A stretch of 64,000 nt of DNA from Piscicola geometra (GCA_943735955.1 OX030963.1:6309311-6373310), one strand, 5' to 3'. Counted from the stretch's first letter, positions 12,017 through 23,811 are shown. Program-made: numbers and translations. Notes: generated by a model not told the origin, from the sequence alone.

Positions 12017-12970
12017 CAAACAAAGCTTTAACATCAAAAATTTTCGAATAAAACTTCTACGATCAACTAATTAACTAAATATTTTTCTCCGCTTGTATAA
12101 GTTTTGGACTTGTAGATGGAAAAGGCAGCGTGATCAATTTCAGAATGTTCAAGTGAAAGCAAGCGCTTACAAGAGTAAATCTGAAGTTGTTACTTTTATT
12201 TTTTTCTTTGAATTGCTTGCTTGCTCAACATGAAAAGTATTGTAAATTGTTTTGCTTTCGAACTATATGTAGTAGATCTTAATTTGCCCTGGGAATCTGT
12301 GACTGCATCAAAAAAGGTTCCCGAAGTTTTTATGCGGTTTGTTGTATCGGCAACTCTGCCCTGCCCAGAGAAATAGCATCTATTGTTTGTAGGATATCTA
12401 TGGTTCTGCCTCCTAATGAAGCTTTCTAAGACTTTCAGTTGCGGATCAGCTCCTGGGTCACTGTCACTGTCTCAAACAAAAAACAGTAGCCCGTACAGAA
12501 CCAATATCTTGTAGACTTTTAAATATTTGATTTTTTAAGGCTGTGTTGTTCAAAATTTTTCTATACTTTCAGATACTTTGATGTGGTCCTTCGAAATGAG
12601 AGCTCACTGATGTAGTAAGGACGACGGGATAGTCTAGCGTTCGACTTAATAGCGTGGGTTCGATTCCTACCATCGCCTAATTGCGTTAATGCTCCAGAGA
12701 AGTCCTACACTTTATGAAAAAAAGAATAAGCAAAAGGCACTCAGAACCTAAGCTGCAAGATATCCGTGTTCGTTTAGTGTTTAAAAATACCTTTGCGGAT
12801 ACTTTTCAACTAAAAATGTGACGTGTCCAAGCTTTTAAACACACGTGCACAATGATAGCGTTGAAGTTGAAGAAGCGAGTCAACAATTTGCACTCAGTGT
12901 GCAGGTCAATGTGTGTCTCTAGATAGTATTTGAACGTCACAACCACCACACTTTCACTATCAAATTAAGT
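12017..12970. other. Intergenic DNA with a SINE-like segment
   Basis: No gene was recognised. A tRNA-like promoter pair lies at about 12620-12670 (listed separately). The rest is unique AT-rich sequence. Confidence 0.5.
12605..12730 (+). repeat. tRNA-related SINE-like segment
   Basis: GATAGTCTAGCG resembles an A-box and GGGTTCGATTCC (near 12657-12668) a B-box. Their spacing is tRNA-like, but no acceptor stem closes the fold. An A-rich stretch follows at about 12715. Probably a tRNA-derived SINE; ends are approximate. Confidence 0.4.
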
Positions 12971-14505
12971 GTGGATTTGATCACTCTGAATTATGATTTA
13001 ATTCAACATCCCATCGACGATCCCAACCTTCACCACACCAACATTCTTTACCTCCACCACATCCACCTTTCTCATCACTACCACACCACCATCCCAACAT
13101 CAACCACACCAACTACCATTCTCACCAACCATCCCAACCTCAATCACACCACCATCCCAACTTCAACCCTCCCAACCTCAACCACACCACCATCCCAACT
13201 TCAACCATCCCAACCTCAACCACACCACTATCTCAACTTCAACCATCCCAACCTCAACCACACCACCATCCCAACCTCAACCACACCAACCATCCCAACC
13301 TCAACCACACCACCATCCCAACCACACCACCATCCCAACCTCAACCATCCCAACCACACCAACCACCACCTCCACCAACCATCCAATCGACACCCTTCAC
13401 GCCATTCCCAGCATTGTAGCTTTTTGAGGATGTTGACTCAGGAGATTAGTGCGGTGCCAAAGCCCCTGCGCACACAGCCCCATCGAGCCATGCGAACCTG
13501 AGCCGCTTAAGACGTCAACACTCATTCAGTCAGGCTCTCATTCATCCACTTGCTCTTTTAATTTACTTTCTTCCTTCTTTCACTCTTCTACCCATCCATC
13601 TATCAAACGTTACTTCGCCGAGTTTCTTACTTTCCATTTAAATGTTTATTTCCTCACTTACTCTTCTTTCATTCTCTTTTTTTCTTTTAATTTTTTTAAC
13701 TTTCCTATTATTTTTATTTTCTTTGTTTTTACTTTATTATTAATTTTTTTTACTTCTTTCATTTTATTTTCTTTTCATTTTCTTTTCCTTTCATTTTCTT
13801 TCACTCTAGTGTTTATATTTCCCTTTTACCATCCTTTCATATCTTTTTCCCAACCTCTCCAATCCTCCATCACTACTCACCACCTCCTCCTTCACCCTCT
13901 TGCACCTCTGTCGCCTATATAAACATCTACAGAGTGTCAGCACCACGGAGTTAATGGGTTAGTTACAGCTTATATATCCTTGATAAAGATAATAAAAAGA
14001 TTATTATTAATAATTATTTTGTTGTTTTTATTTTAAAGATTAAATGGCTCGGTGTTTTAGATAACTCACTCACTCTTTTCCGCTCCATAATTCCGCACGA
14101 CACCTTCATATATCTCCACCCACTTCTACCTTTCACCACGATTACCCCCATCTTCACAACACCCTCATATATCTCCACCCACTTCTCATTTTCACCACCA
14201 TCACCCCCATATTCACAACACCCTCCTATATTACCTTCGACCACTATAACATTGTCACCACATCAACATCACCACATCAACATCACCACATCAACATCAC
14301 CACATCAACATCACCACTGCAACATCACCACATCAACATCACCACATCAACATCACCACTGCAACTTCACCACCGCAACATTAAAATCACCACATCACAA
14401 CCACATCACCACCACAAAATCATCACCACAACATTCTTCACTCCATCCTTCAAAACACACTCTTTTCCACAACATCATAACCACCACAACAACACCGCCA
14501 CCTAG
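12971..14505. repeat. CAACCTCAACCACACC and CATCACCACA minisatellites
   Basis: C-rich, CAACC/CACACC repeats lie at about 13015-13380 and AACATCACCACATC repeats at about 14252-14370, ending at the acceptor of the nuclear receptor exon. The long plus-strand ORFs here are Pro/Thr/His repeats. A unique GC-richer island at about 13385-13510 could be an untranslated or N-terminal exon, but no frame is convincing. Confidence 0.7.
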
Positions 14506-16100
14506 GTCGCAACCACCCATACGCCTATTCGTGCGTCGTGTGTGGCGACCTCAGCTACGGCAGACACTACGGCGCCTACTGCTGCGACGGCTGCAGCTGC
14601 TTCTTCAAGCGATCTGTCCGCAAGAGAGCCGAGTATACGTGTGTTGGTGAGTTGGTGTTGGTGGTGAAGGGAGAGGGTGAAGAAGGGGAAAAAATGACTG
14701 ATAAAAAAATGAAAACGGATAATTATTTCTAATCAATCGAATTTAATTATAGCTTCTCACTAACTTTGTTGAATAAATTAGTTTTTAGACTTCTGACTGA
14801 TAGAGGAAGATTAAAAACTGCTAGTTATGCCCGTTAGTAGTTCAAGAAAATACCTAAAGAGGTTTCTTATACTTGATAGGGTTTGAAGTCGCCATTGCTT
14901 CTTTGACATTTTATCTGGGATGGACCTCTTTGTCCTGGCTTCCAATAATACTTCTCAACTTTTCTCATGCAACCATTTGACTTCTTCAACATAACTCTTT
15001 CTGTAAACCTACTTTTGCGCTATCGTCTTTTTAAATTTAATTTTCCTTTTGTGGGAGTCAACGCTGCTTAACATACTTTCAATTGACACGTGTTTTCAGA
15101 TCAATATCTTTTGAGGTAGATTCATTTTTGAAATAGTTTTACATTTCATTTTAAGCACTCAAAACACTCAGAACTACAACCCTGTACAACCACTTTCACC
15201 ACACAGGCAATGGTCATTGTGCCGTCGACAAGGCGAGAAGAAACTGGTGTGCTCGATGTCGTCTCAGTAAATGCCTGCAAGCCCGTATGCTGGTGCAAGG
15301 TAGGTGGGCAAGTATAGGTGGGAAATACAGGTGCCTTAAAAGTTCGGGTTTATAAAGATTACATTTTTTGGGTAAGACTGTCTGACTTGCTCAAATTAAA
15401 GTTTAAAATATTCTTATTGGTGGTCTGTAACATTTTGTGTTGTACCGTTTAACTTATAAGTCATTCTAATTATATTTTTTCATCATTGTTATAACAAGAA
15501 AGTTTGCCACTGTATGGATGGAAGGGTTTAAACGACTGTAGAGTTCTTTCATGAAGAACTCTATAAATTTTGTAACATAATTACTCGTAACTTGAAGTTT
15601 TTAAGTCAAATGTTTAAAAAATGGTTGGTGTCGGTATATTCTACTATTGTCCCTCCATCATTGCAGCAGTGCAGCGGGAGAGAGGTCCTCGCAAGAACAA
15701 GGGAGTGAAGAGGAAACGAGAACACCGCAGGCTTGGAGACGTTGCAATGGCGGATGATTTGCAAGTTGAAGAAAACACTGTGTTAAACCAGTTCCGTGAG
15801 AATGGATGTAATGGAGAGTTTGTTGAGAGAGTTACAAAAGAGGAAAGTTCAGATGAATGCAGAATAGAAACTTTCAAAAGAAAGCAAATTATAGAAAAAT
15901 GGATAGCAAGAAAGAATTTCCAAAACGATTCAAAACTCATCTGTCAGAGACTAATGTCAGGTGGAGAATCCTTCATTGATGCCTTTCTCCCTCTTCCATT
16001 TATTCCAAGAAAAAATACTTTTGTTTTCAATTCTTATAAAAAGCCAAATAGTGAATATTACTTATTAGACAATCAATATTTTAGACCCTGGTTAAGTTAA
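14506..16100 (+). CDS. NR2E-like nuclear receptor lacking a ligand-binding domain
   Basis: Three exons: 14506-14646 (phase 1 in), 15207-15299 and 15667-16100. A 5' exon with the start codon is needed but not found. Zinc finger 1 runs [14 protein letters not shown] then [12 protein letters not shown]; finger 2 is C-x5-C-x9-C-x2-C (CVGNGHC, NWCARC). The P-box CDGCS and the T/A-box AVQRERGPR point to the NR2E group (tailless/PNR/dissatisfaction-like); one glycine (SGFF) is replaced by cysteine (SCFF). After the DNA-binding domain the last exon encodes about 130 charged residues and stops at 16098-16100. No ligand-binding-domain signature is visible, and the next gene starts 164 bp downstream, leaving no room for one. 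Nuclear, DNA-binding transcription factor by family; targets unknown. Confidence 0.82.
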
Positions 16101-16263
16101 GCCGTGAAGAATAATGATTATTGAAAATTTAGCGCCTGGTAAATAGTTTGCTTAGACTAAGTTTACTTTTAAAGAAATTAACAAATTGTATATTGAATGA
16201 AAATACTTTACTAAGTTATCTTTGATTCTAAATTCATTTTCAAATTCTAGAAGTATCAATAAA
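16101..16263 (+). promoter_or_regulatory. Short intergenic gap with a 3' splice-site-like motif before TMEM186
   Basis: Only 163 bp separate the nuclear receptor stop from the TMEM186 ATG. The gap ends with a pyrimidine-rich stretch, TTTTCAAATTCTAG, 14 bases before the ATG. This could be the acceptor of a 5'-UTR intron or a trans-splice acceptor. No AATAAA was seen for the upstream gene. Confidence 0.35.
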
Positions 16264-17050
16264 ATGATTTATAGCAGGACTCTATGCTTTTTCTCGAATA
16301 CTCACAGAAGGTCTATATTACATTTTCTAAAACCACACTCATGCACCCCTATCAAATGTCTCAAAAGCACAGTTTCATCAAATGAAAATAAAAGTTTGAA
16401 TACTTCTAAAAATTTTGAAAATAATCTTAGACAACAAGGTGGTGTTCAAAAGTTCACAGTTTTCTACCGACTGCCCCAAATAGTAATAATAAGAATGGTT
16501 GCTAGAATGAAAATTCTGCAGACTAGCATTACTATCGTTTTAATCCCATGGACATATTATCTAGAACAACAAGGATTAAGCCCACCAAACTCAGTCATTT
16601 ATGTAGCTTCTATTTCAGTTTTTGCAACCTTCATGCTTGTTGCCATCAGTCAGCTGTGCCAGCGCTTCATAGGTCTCGGTGCTTACCACTCCAGCTCCGA
16701 CACAGTGCGTCTATCGCACATGACTTTCTGGGGTCAGAGGAGAGATGTCTTTGTACCCATGCAGGACCTCGTCATGCCTACCGACATCGGAGAAAGCACG
16801 TCTGATGTCTTCTTCAAAATCGAAAAGTGAGTCTACATTAGCATTTAAATTTAAGTTTAACCACTCAACCCCTACATAAGTTACAAAATGTGATAGTTGT
16901 ATTTAAATACTTTGGTGTTGTGGGGTCAGTTACATTATCTATAAATATTTTTATAGGTACAGTGACCCCTCATTTCTCCTCTTCTTGTCCAAAAGGCACG
17001 GAGTCGTTGTGGAACCAGAGATTTATGAAAAGATTTTTGGAGCTAAATAA
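16264..17050 (+). CDS. TMEM186: TMEM186-like mitochondrial complex I assembly factor
   Basis: Two exons, 16264-16826 and 16957-17050, joined in phase 2, give 218 residues; human TMEM186 is 213. By family this is an inner-membrane protein of the mitochondrial complex I assembly (MCIA) machinery. An N-terminal basic, Ser-rich stretch fits a mitochondrial targeting sequence. Core matches are KFTVFYRLPQIVIIR, KILQTSITIVLIP, two hydrophobic segments, and the signature VRLSHMTFWGQRRDVFVP. The second exon encodes YSDPSFLLFLSKRHGVVVEP. I chose the ATG at 16264 because the upstream open frame has only a TTG. AATAAA overlaps the stop region at 17046-17051. The gene is intact. Confidence 0.9.
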
Positions 17051-17051
17051 A
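17046..17051 (+). terminator. TMEM186 polyadenylation signal
   Basis: AATAAA overlaps the TAA stop codon. A TG/T-rich stretch follows within about 20 bases, as expected for a cleavage site. Confidence 0.55.
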
Positions 17052-17298
17052 AATATAAAATGTTTATTTTGAAGATAATCCACATAGTCACTCATTTTCA
17101 CCAAAAGACGCATCAGCCAGCCAATGGCTGTTCTCAAAGGTCTAGATGTAAGTTATAAATTCAATGTAATGTAAAATAAACGTAGTTCTACTCTTTTCAA
17201 TGTTAAATATATCATTTATTATAACTTATCAAAGTGACAAAAACTATAGACTTGCAAACATTAAATAATTACAAGGGAAGCTACCAATTAATATTTAA

Positions 17299-17769
17299 TC
17301 AACTATAAATAAAAAAATACTGGTCGACTCCATTCATAACTATATTGTTAAAGTTCACCTTGATGCAGTCTGACCTTGTACGAACGTAGTGGAATCTTCC
17401 TCTTCTATCGATTGGTATCTAAAAATGAAGAACGTAAAAAAATAAATGCACAATCATTTAATTGCACAAAGTTTAAATGTTCTTCTAGGTTAGAAATGTA
17501 ATTATTTTATTTAATGCTTACCTGTGTGTTTTCTGATCAGATTTCTGACACCGTTTTCCCGTTGCCATTGTTTCAATATCTGGTTTTAGCTCTTGCTTCT
17601 TTTTGTTCAGATTGATTATGGAAAAAACTGTTTGCACGAATAGCTGCTCCTTAACAAGCTGTGGCATCAAACCAGGAGACACAGACCAGGGCCGGCAATC
17701 TGCTGCAAATCTTGAGAAGATCCTAACCAGCATGGACAATCCTGAGGAATCCTGGGGTCCGGAAAACAT
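17299..17769 (-). CDS. Possible small two-exon gene, unrecognised
   Basis: A minus-strand open frame from 17769 to a GTAAGC donor at about 17521 (phase 2) could join a second exon from 17418. The phase-consistent frame continues YQSIEEEDSTTFVQ and stops soon after. The other frame of that exon reads RRGRFHYVRTRSDCIKV and is open to 17299, but does not fit the phase. No family is recognised, and the 5' part contains sequence next to repeat-derived GGACCCC motifs, so it may be transposon debris. It would converge on TMEM186. Confidence 0.2.
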
Positions 17770-17924
17770 TTTTAACTTCTCTTTTTCTCCGAATATTTAA
17801 GTATGCAATGCAAAGTTTTATTTTAGACAACTATAACTAAACATACTCACAATGAATGTATTAATATGTAAAAATTCAGTTTTATGCCATGTTTGACGCT
17901 TGTGCTCGCATCAAAATAAGAGTT

Positions 17925-20200
17925 TTAAAATGTTGTTATTGAAAAAAAGTGTGAGGGTCCGGACCCCAAGACCCCACCATGATAACGCCCATCCAGCAGA
18001 AGGTAAAAGATGGCAGCACTCTGAAACTTTTCTCAGACCACTGTCACTTTGACACTCAATTAGCTCTATCTGAAGTAGAGGTCGGACATGGACGATTTTT
18101 CATTCCCGGTCCCGTCCCGTTCCCGAATTTTGTTTTCCCGTCCCGTCCCGTTCCCGATGGGACATCAGAATTTTGATTCCCGTCCCGTCCCGTTCCCGAA
18201 ATGTTTTTTCCCGTCCCGTCCCGTTCCCGATGGACCATCAGAATTTTGATTCCCGTCCCGTCCCGTTCCCGCAACTCGATTCCCGGTCCCGACCCGTTCC
18301 CGAAACTTTTTGACCCGGTCCCGACCCATTTCAACAACAAAAATTTTGTTTATTTATTTTTGCTGCCGTTTTCACCGGTCCCAAACTTGCTAGTCCTAAC
18401 ATTTCTTAAAGTTCATTATTTGAAAGTCAGAAAATATTTCTTTTAACAAAATAAAACACGATTTAAATTTCAAATATTTATTGAAATGAAAGTATTGAAG
18501 TTACTCATTGTTTTTGAGTAATTCAATCAAGTCTTTATTGCTTTTAACACGGGTTTTAGCTTTCAAATTAGGTGATCTGGGGTCTGAAGTTAAACGACCA
18601 CATGTTGACAAATTCCGTTCACAGGGAATAGAACTTGCAGGTATACTCAAAATTTTTTTGGCTACTTTTTGTAGTATTGGAATTTTTTTACTTCAATAGA
18701 TTTAACATCTTTATAATCTTCAATTTTGGTGAGACGTAAATGTGAATATTTGTACAATTCATCCTCTTCTAAATTTTTTTCCTCGTTCATTATTGCTAAT
18801 TCCTCAATAATGTTAGAAATATGTTTTTTGACAACATTCTTATTCTCCACAACTGCACAAATCAAATCATTCGTATAATTTGATAGTAAAAAATTGTATT
18901 ATAACTTTTACGATATAAAAACTAACATATAGGGTATAAATAACCATCATTTGTTTTTTTCCTCAACGTCACTGGAGCTTGGTCTGGCTGTATACAAAAT
19001 GGAATTAAATTTTCTCTAATGAAAGTCTTGGTATTTATTTTTTTCTATCCCAAACTTTTTTAATATTATTTTTTTATACTGGGGGATGCAACAGACATGC
19101 TGCCATCTGAATAAAATCAATGGGCGTCTTTTTTTTGTCAAAATGATCAACTGATCATTCAACTGGAAATTAATAATTCAAATTCAAAGTATGAATTTAT
19201 AAAATAAAAATAATATAACTGACCAGTTTGATTTCATCTGACAAGTTTTCATCATCACCCATTTGTTCTAATTTCCCTAATATTTGCACTCGCCAACTTC
19301 AAATGTAATGTTAGAGATTTTGACATTGACAACGCAATGGTGGCTTCGTTATACATTTCCATTGCGTTTAATACTTATTTTAAGTACGGAGTATCGATGA
19401 AATAGAGATTTCCATACTTAGGAGTTTGCTGAGGTATAATTTTTAAAGAATCCACTCCCAATAACTTGTATTCCCGTTTTTCCCGTTCCCGATTTAAAAA
19501 TTGATTCCCGTTCCCGATTTTTCCCGTTCCCGATTTGAATATTGATTCCCGTTCCCGTCCCGAAAACCTATTCCCGGTTCCCGACTTTTCCCGTCCCGAA
19601 ATTAATTTTCATTCCCGTTCCCGCGGGAGTCCCGCAGGTACCCGGTCCGACCTCTAATCTGAAGGTGTTTGAGTGCAGACATCGTTGGTAAAAAGATTGG
19701 CAAAGATGTCAAAGCATACTGCCAAAAGTGCCTATCAAACTCATTCTTTTACCAGTTCAGTTTTTTAGTCAACTGCATTGGCGGCGATCCTGGGGAGGGG
19801 GGGGGGGGTTAGGGTTAGGGAGGGGGTCCTGGGGTCCGGACCCACCCCACTTTTTGGTAATGACGGGGTCCGCCTTAATCTGGATCCCCACTCTTTAAAA
19901 AAAAATATTTTACAAATTTGCTTTTATACGAGCAAAATCTTCAACCAAACAGAATAAAACAGAATGTTTATATAGTAATAAATAGTGAGATTGTTTAGTT
20001 ATAGTTTAGCTGTCTAAATACCATAGGCGGCGATCATGGGGGAGTCCTGACCCCAGGATCACCGCCCATGATGTGTAGTTATAGTGATATCTGTCTAAAA
20101 CAAAAATATTCTTTGCTTACTTAAATACCCCTTCACATGGGCGGCGATCCTGGCGGAGTCCTGACCCCAGGACCCCCCCAAGATCGCCGCCCATGCTATA
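17925..20200. repeat. Older GC-rich element with GGCGGCGATCC-type ends, interrupted by a hAT
   Basis: GGTCCGGACCCCAAGACC near 17950 and its relatives at about 19780-19870 (GGCGGCGATCCTGG, GGTCCGGACCC) flank sequence split by the hAT element at 18076-19656. Further related palindromic units, GGCGGCGATC...GATCACCGCC, lie at about 20029-20070 and 20139-20195. They resemble ends of an old inverted-repeat element, but boundaries are unclear. A GGTTAGGGTTAGGG run at about 19809-19823 is internal, not a telomere. Confidence 0.4.
18076..19656 (-). mobile_element. hAT element copy 1 (TAGAGGTCGGAC family)
   Basis: Ends TAGAGGTCGGAC and GTCCGACCTCTA are flanked by an exact 8-bp duplication, ATCTGAAG, at 18068-18075 and 19657-19664. 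Each end carries a subterminal array of TCCCGTCCCGTTCCCG-type repeats (about 18105-18345 and 19470-19640), possible transposase-binding sites. The interior encodes, on the minus strand, transposase-derived segments shared with 27584-27940 and 31774-33233 (for example VVENKNVVKKHISNII). Frames are broken, so it is non-autonomous. Confidence 0.88.
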
Positions 20201-20939
20201 TACTGGACCTTTTGCTCCCTGGTAGGGCTCATATTGAATTGAATAACCAAGATGGTTTTGAAGACACCGAAACTTAAATCCAAATCTTATTGGCTTCTCT
20301 CTCATACATTTTTTTGCTTCATTTTTCCATAATGTGTACTGCCATGCTTTCATCAACACAAATGCTTCCAAGAAAGCATTTTCTATAAATTTTTGATTTA
20401 GCAAAACAATAAGAGGTCTAACTTCGGTAAAAAAAAATTTTTCTTTTCGTGTTTTTTGCACAATAAATGAAATAAATATTTAAAACATTATAGTAAAATT
20501 TAACACATTCATGCTCACTATTTCAATAATGGAACATTCATAATTTGTTTAAAATTGATCACAAATAGATGAGAAATTAATGCATTTTTAAATGTAAATA
20601 TTAAGGAAGAATATGTTATTTTAGAATGAGCACAAATAAACAAAATACAGAAAGTTTGAAAAGTTTAGTAATTATTTTTCTTTAGCCATATTTTCAAAAT
20701 ATTTTTTTTCATCTTTAAATTAGCATTAAAAACCACAAAAAATATAATTTTGAAATAATCAATAAACCACATTGTAGTTATTTCATTCATAAAAAAATAT
20801 ATTTGGCTGGATATTGCTGTCAAAATCTCACGATATGGGACTGCTAGTCATTACGCGAAGTGCCTGGTTATTTCAGGCTTTCTGTAGAGTGCCTGTTTAC
20901 GTGTTTTGAATGTTACATATATACTGAAATTGAAAAGTC
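20201..20939. other. AT-rich DNA upstream of the lectin gene
   Basis: No gene recognised. An ORF at 20117-20461 on the minus strand overlaps the GGCGGCGATC repeat and is not credible. Confidence 0.5.
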
Positions 20940-20947
20940 TATAAAAG
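20940..20947 (+). promoter_or_regulatory. TATA box of the lectin gene
   Basis: TATAAAAG lies 45 bases upstream of the ATG at 20985, a spacing that allows a short 5' leader. Confidence 0.5.
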
Positions 20948-20984
20948 TACAATATCTAGCGAAAATTGTCAAATGTAAGAGATA

Positions 20985-23511
20985 ATGATGATTCGGGAAA
21001 TTAGATGGCTGGTGAGTATCTTTGTCTTAGTAGCAATATGTCAAAAGAATTTCGCTTCAGATAATTGTGAGTTTTGATTGCATGTAAAAATTTAATTTAT
21101 TATCAATTAATATTCACTTCTTCAGCTTCAGAACAAATCGCTGCAATCAATTTAGATTATTACGCGATGGGTTGCTGGTTTTATTAATTATTTATTCATT
21201 TTAAGAGTCGCTAGTCTTTTTTTGAGAAATAACAAGTCTTGGGGCTCGGCAAATAAAGCTGGTAGGAGGTTCCATATGTTAATTATCTTTAGGAAAAAAC
21301 TTTCTTTTTAATATCATATTGAAGGTGATAGTGGTAACATTTTAGAAAAGTTCTTCGATCTAGTTCTGCTTGATCCAGGAAGAAAGTGTGTTGCGACTGG
21401 AAATTAGAATAGATTTTATACATCATTGTAAGTTGTACTTTTGTCTGCTTGATTCTGAAGTTTTCCATTTCAAGTCATCTATCATGGGCGAAACACTGCT
21501 TGTTTTTTGAAGTTTATTCATCACGTTCCTAGCTACTCTTCTCTGCCCATCTCTATATCATGGAATTGGGTTCAAAATTGTGCTGCAGAATTCAGGTCTT
21601 GGGCGTAAAAAAAAAGTTAGCTGTACTTCTTATGTTCTTGTTGCTTATTTTTAAATTTCTGCGAAAAAAACTAGAGTGCTAATTTTTTTCTGTTCACTTG
21701 AAAATGACGCACTTTCCAGGGTTGAAGGACATGGCTCAGATCTTTTCCCATTCGACGTAGGTCTTTTTGAAGTTTATGCAGTCTGTAATAAGTTTTCTGT
21801 TGATCACACAATCATCATAAAAAAATCTTATTTTTGATGACATTTTCAATGGTAGATAAGGCAAATTAGATAAAGAACAAGCATAAAGGGTCCCAGAACA
21901 CTTCCTAGTGGCATTCCACTGATTCCTGAAACATGATTTGAAGTGGCTTTTTACTATGACGACTCTTTAGGTTCGGTTTGTCAAAAGTGCTCTTATCCAT
22001 TCTCTAATCTGGTCACGTATACCGTAATGTTACAGCTTTATCATCAGTCTTTTGTGTGGGAATTTTTCGAAGGCCTTACTAAAATACAGTATTGCCAGAT
22101 CATGTTGTTTTCTTTTGTCCCTGGACTTCGGAATTTGTCTGTAAAAGTCAGGAGTTGAGTAGAGCAACTCCATTTTTTTATGAATCCATGCTGGCAGATG
22201 GTGAATATGTTATTTATTTTTATGTTTCTCATAATGGGACTGGCAATAATATGCTTGAAAATATTAAAACAAGTGCAATTTATTTAAACCAGGCGGTAGT
22301 TCCTCGCTGGAATTTTTTTAAACGTGGGTGACAGCGTGGCGGTCCTCTAAACATCTGGAACAGGTCCTATAATTAAGCATTTTAGAAAAAGTTGACAAAA
22401 CAACTGGGTGCCTTCATTTTTCTTCTAGAACTCTTGATGGGAACATATTTGGACCAGTTGTTTTTTGTGCGTTGAATTTCAAGATTAATTTCAAGACTCC
22501 ATTATTTTTATTTTTGTCATTAGTGGTGCTGGTTCCCTTCTGGTGTTAGGTTGATGTCACTATCATGTTAAACAAAACTATTGGCTCACAAGAAGTTTTA
22601 CTTACCAAAAAAAGTATCAGGAAACAATATAACTCATTAATAATGAAAACATGAGTGGCAGAGCGTTTTCTAATTCAAATTAACTTTTAAATGAAAAAAT
22701 AATAAGTAGCCGACGATAAATTTGATAAAAATGCAATTAAAATTTAATAACTTCAATGATTTAACCATTCACGCCGCATATAAACACAATCAATCCCTCA
22801 GTTTCCTCCTACAACATCCTCTTGCACAAGCCTGCTCGACAAAATGGCACATATGGAAATTATCCCCAACTAAACGGAATTTTGCACAAATATGAAGCCG
22901 ACCTCGCCGTCGATGGAAGCCTTAGTTATAACAGGGATAGTTTTTCATGTTCTCACGCAGTAGAAAAAGGAACGTGGTGGATTTGCGACATGCAGAACTT
23001 CTATATGGTCGGAAAGGTTTCATTGTATGGGAGGAATAGCAGTATGTTTCGACTGAACTATTTCATCATAGGTCTTTCTACAAGCGACTACGGAGGTGGT
23101 GCTGTGGTCAGAGGCACTTACCCTATTTGTGCCCAATATCCAAAGACGATTAACGAAACTGGTCCCCTCACCGTGTATTGCGTTCCTCCCATCCCCCTCT
23201 CCAAGTACTTAATCGTGCAGCAGTCTGAAGCGTTTTCTGGATATCTCACAATATGCGAGATTGAAGCGTTTGTAGTTGAAATCAAGAAAGCACACAAGTG
23301 GCGAACGTTCGAAGGCTTCTACCAGAGCAACTTCGAAGTAGCCAGACTGGCAAAGAAGAGTGGTTTGGAGTGCACTTTGGAGTGTTTCAGCATGGAAGGT
23401 TGCTGGTCTGCCAGTCGTTCGAGCTCTGGAGAATGCATCCTCAGTGCAAGCAATAGCACCAGTGTTCTTGAACAGGATGAAGCCTGGAACTATTATCTAG
23501 GAGCCGAATAA
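20985..23511 (+). CDS. Secreted fucolectin-type (F5/8C-like) plus apple-like domain protein
   Basis: Two exons, 20985-21066 and 22802-23511, joined in phase 1, give 263 residues. A signal peptide (WLVSIFVLVAICQKNFAS) is encoded by exon 1. Residues ~33-175 resemble fucolectin-type F5/8C domains: KPARQNGTYG at the start, ADLAVDGSL, a TWWICDMQ block matching the common WW-[VI]-DL element, and a closing CEIEAFVVE. The last ~70 residues resemble a PAN/apple-like module: TFEGFYQSNFEVARLA, LECTLECFSMEGCWSAS, GECILSAS. By family such proteins are extracellular sugar-binding lectins. It ends with TAA and an AATAAA 34 bases later. The ATG at 20985 is preferred; a second in-frame ATG follows at once. 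Confidence 0.82.
21180..22560 (-). mobile_element. Degenerate non-LTR (jockey/CR1-like) retrotransposon in lectin intron
   Basis: Read on the minus strand, 22232-22044 contains QHGFIKKWSCSTQLL, matching the QHGF-x-GRSC-TQLL block of LINE reverse transcriptases. Further along, broken frames recall the GVPQGSVLGPLLF region (near 21920) and FNPGKC (near 21710). Multiple stops and frameshifts show that it is dead. Ends are approximate; no target duplication was identified. Confidence 0.65.
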
Positions 23512-23544
23512 TCAGCTATTTCAAACGATTTTCTTAAAAAAATT

Positions 23545-23550
23545 AATAAA
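23545..23550 (+). terminator. Lectin gene polyadenylation signal
   Basis: AATAAA 34 bases after the stop codon, followed by a T/TG-rich stretch. Confidence 0.55.
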
Positions 23551-23811
23551 TTGTTTAAGTTTTTTCTATTATTTATTGTGTGTTTTTTGAGGTTCTTTGT
23601 GCACACTCATTTCTACTCATCATCATTGATCTGCTCAACAATTAGTGAACTAAAATAGTTTAAAAAAATAAAGCCGCTGAATGGAAAACGTTTAAAATTA
23701 CAAAACCGAAAATATTCTTTTTTAATTACTTGACAAATTGTTTCTTTATATTGATCAATTAGTTTTGTCATTTTACAAAACTAGATAAAAACATTGAAAA
23801 TTCTTGATTCG

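Noticed and set aside
19805..19826. Interstitial telomere (GGTTAGGGTTAGGG)
   Set aside because: Only two units within a longer G-rich repeat that recurs without them; likely chance.
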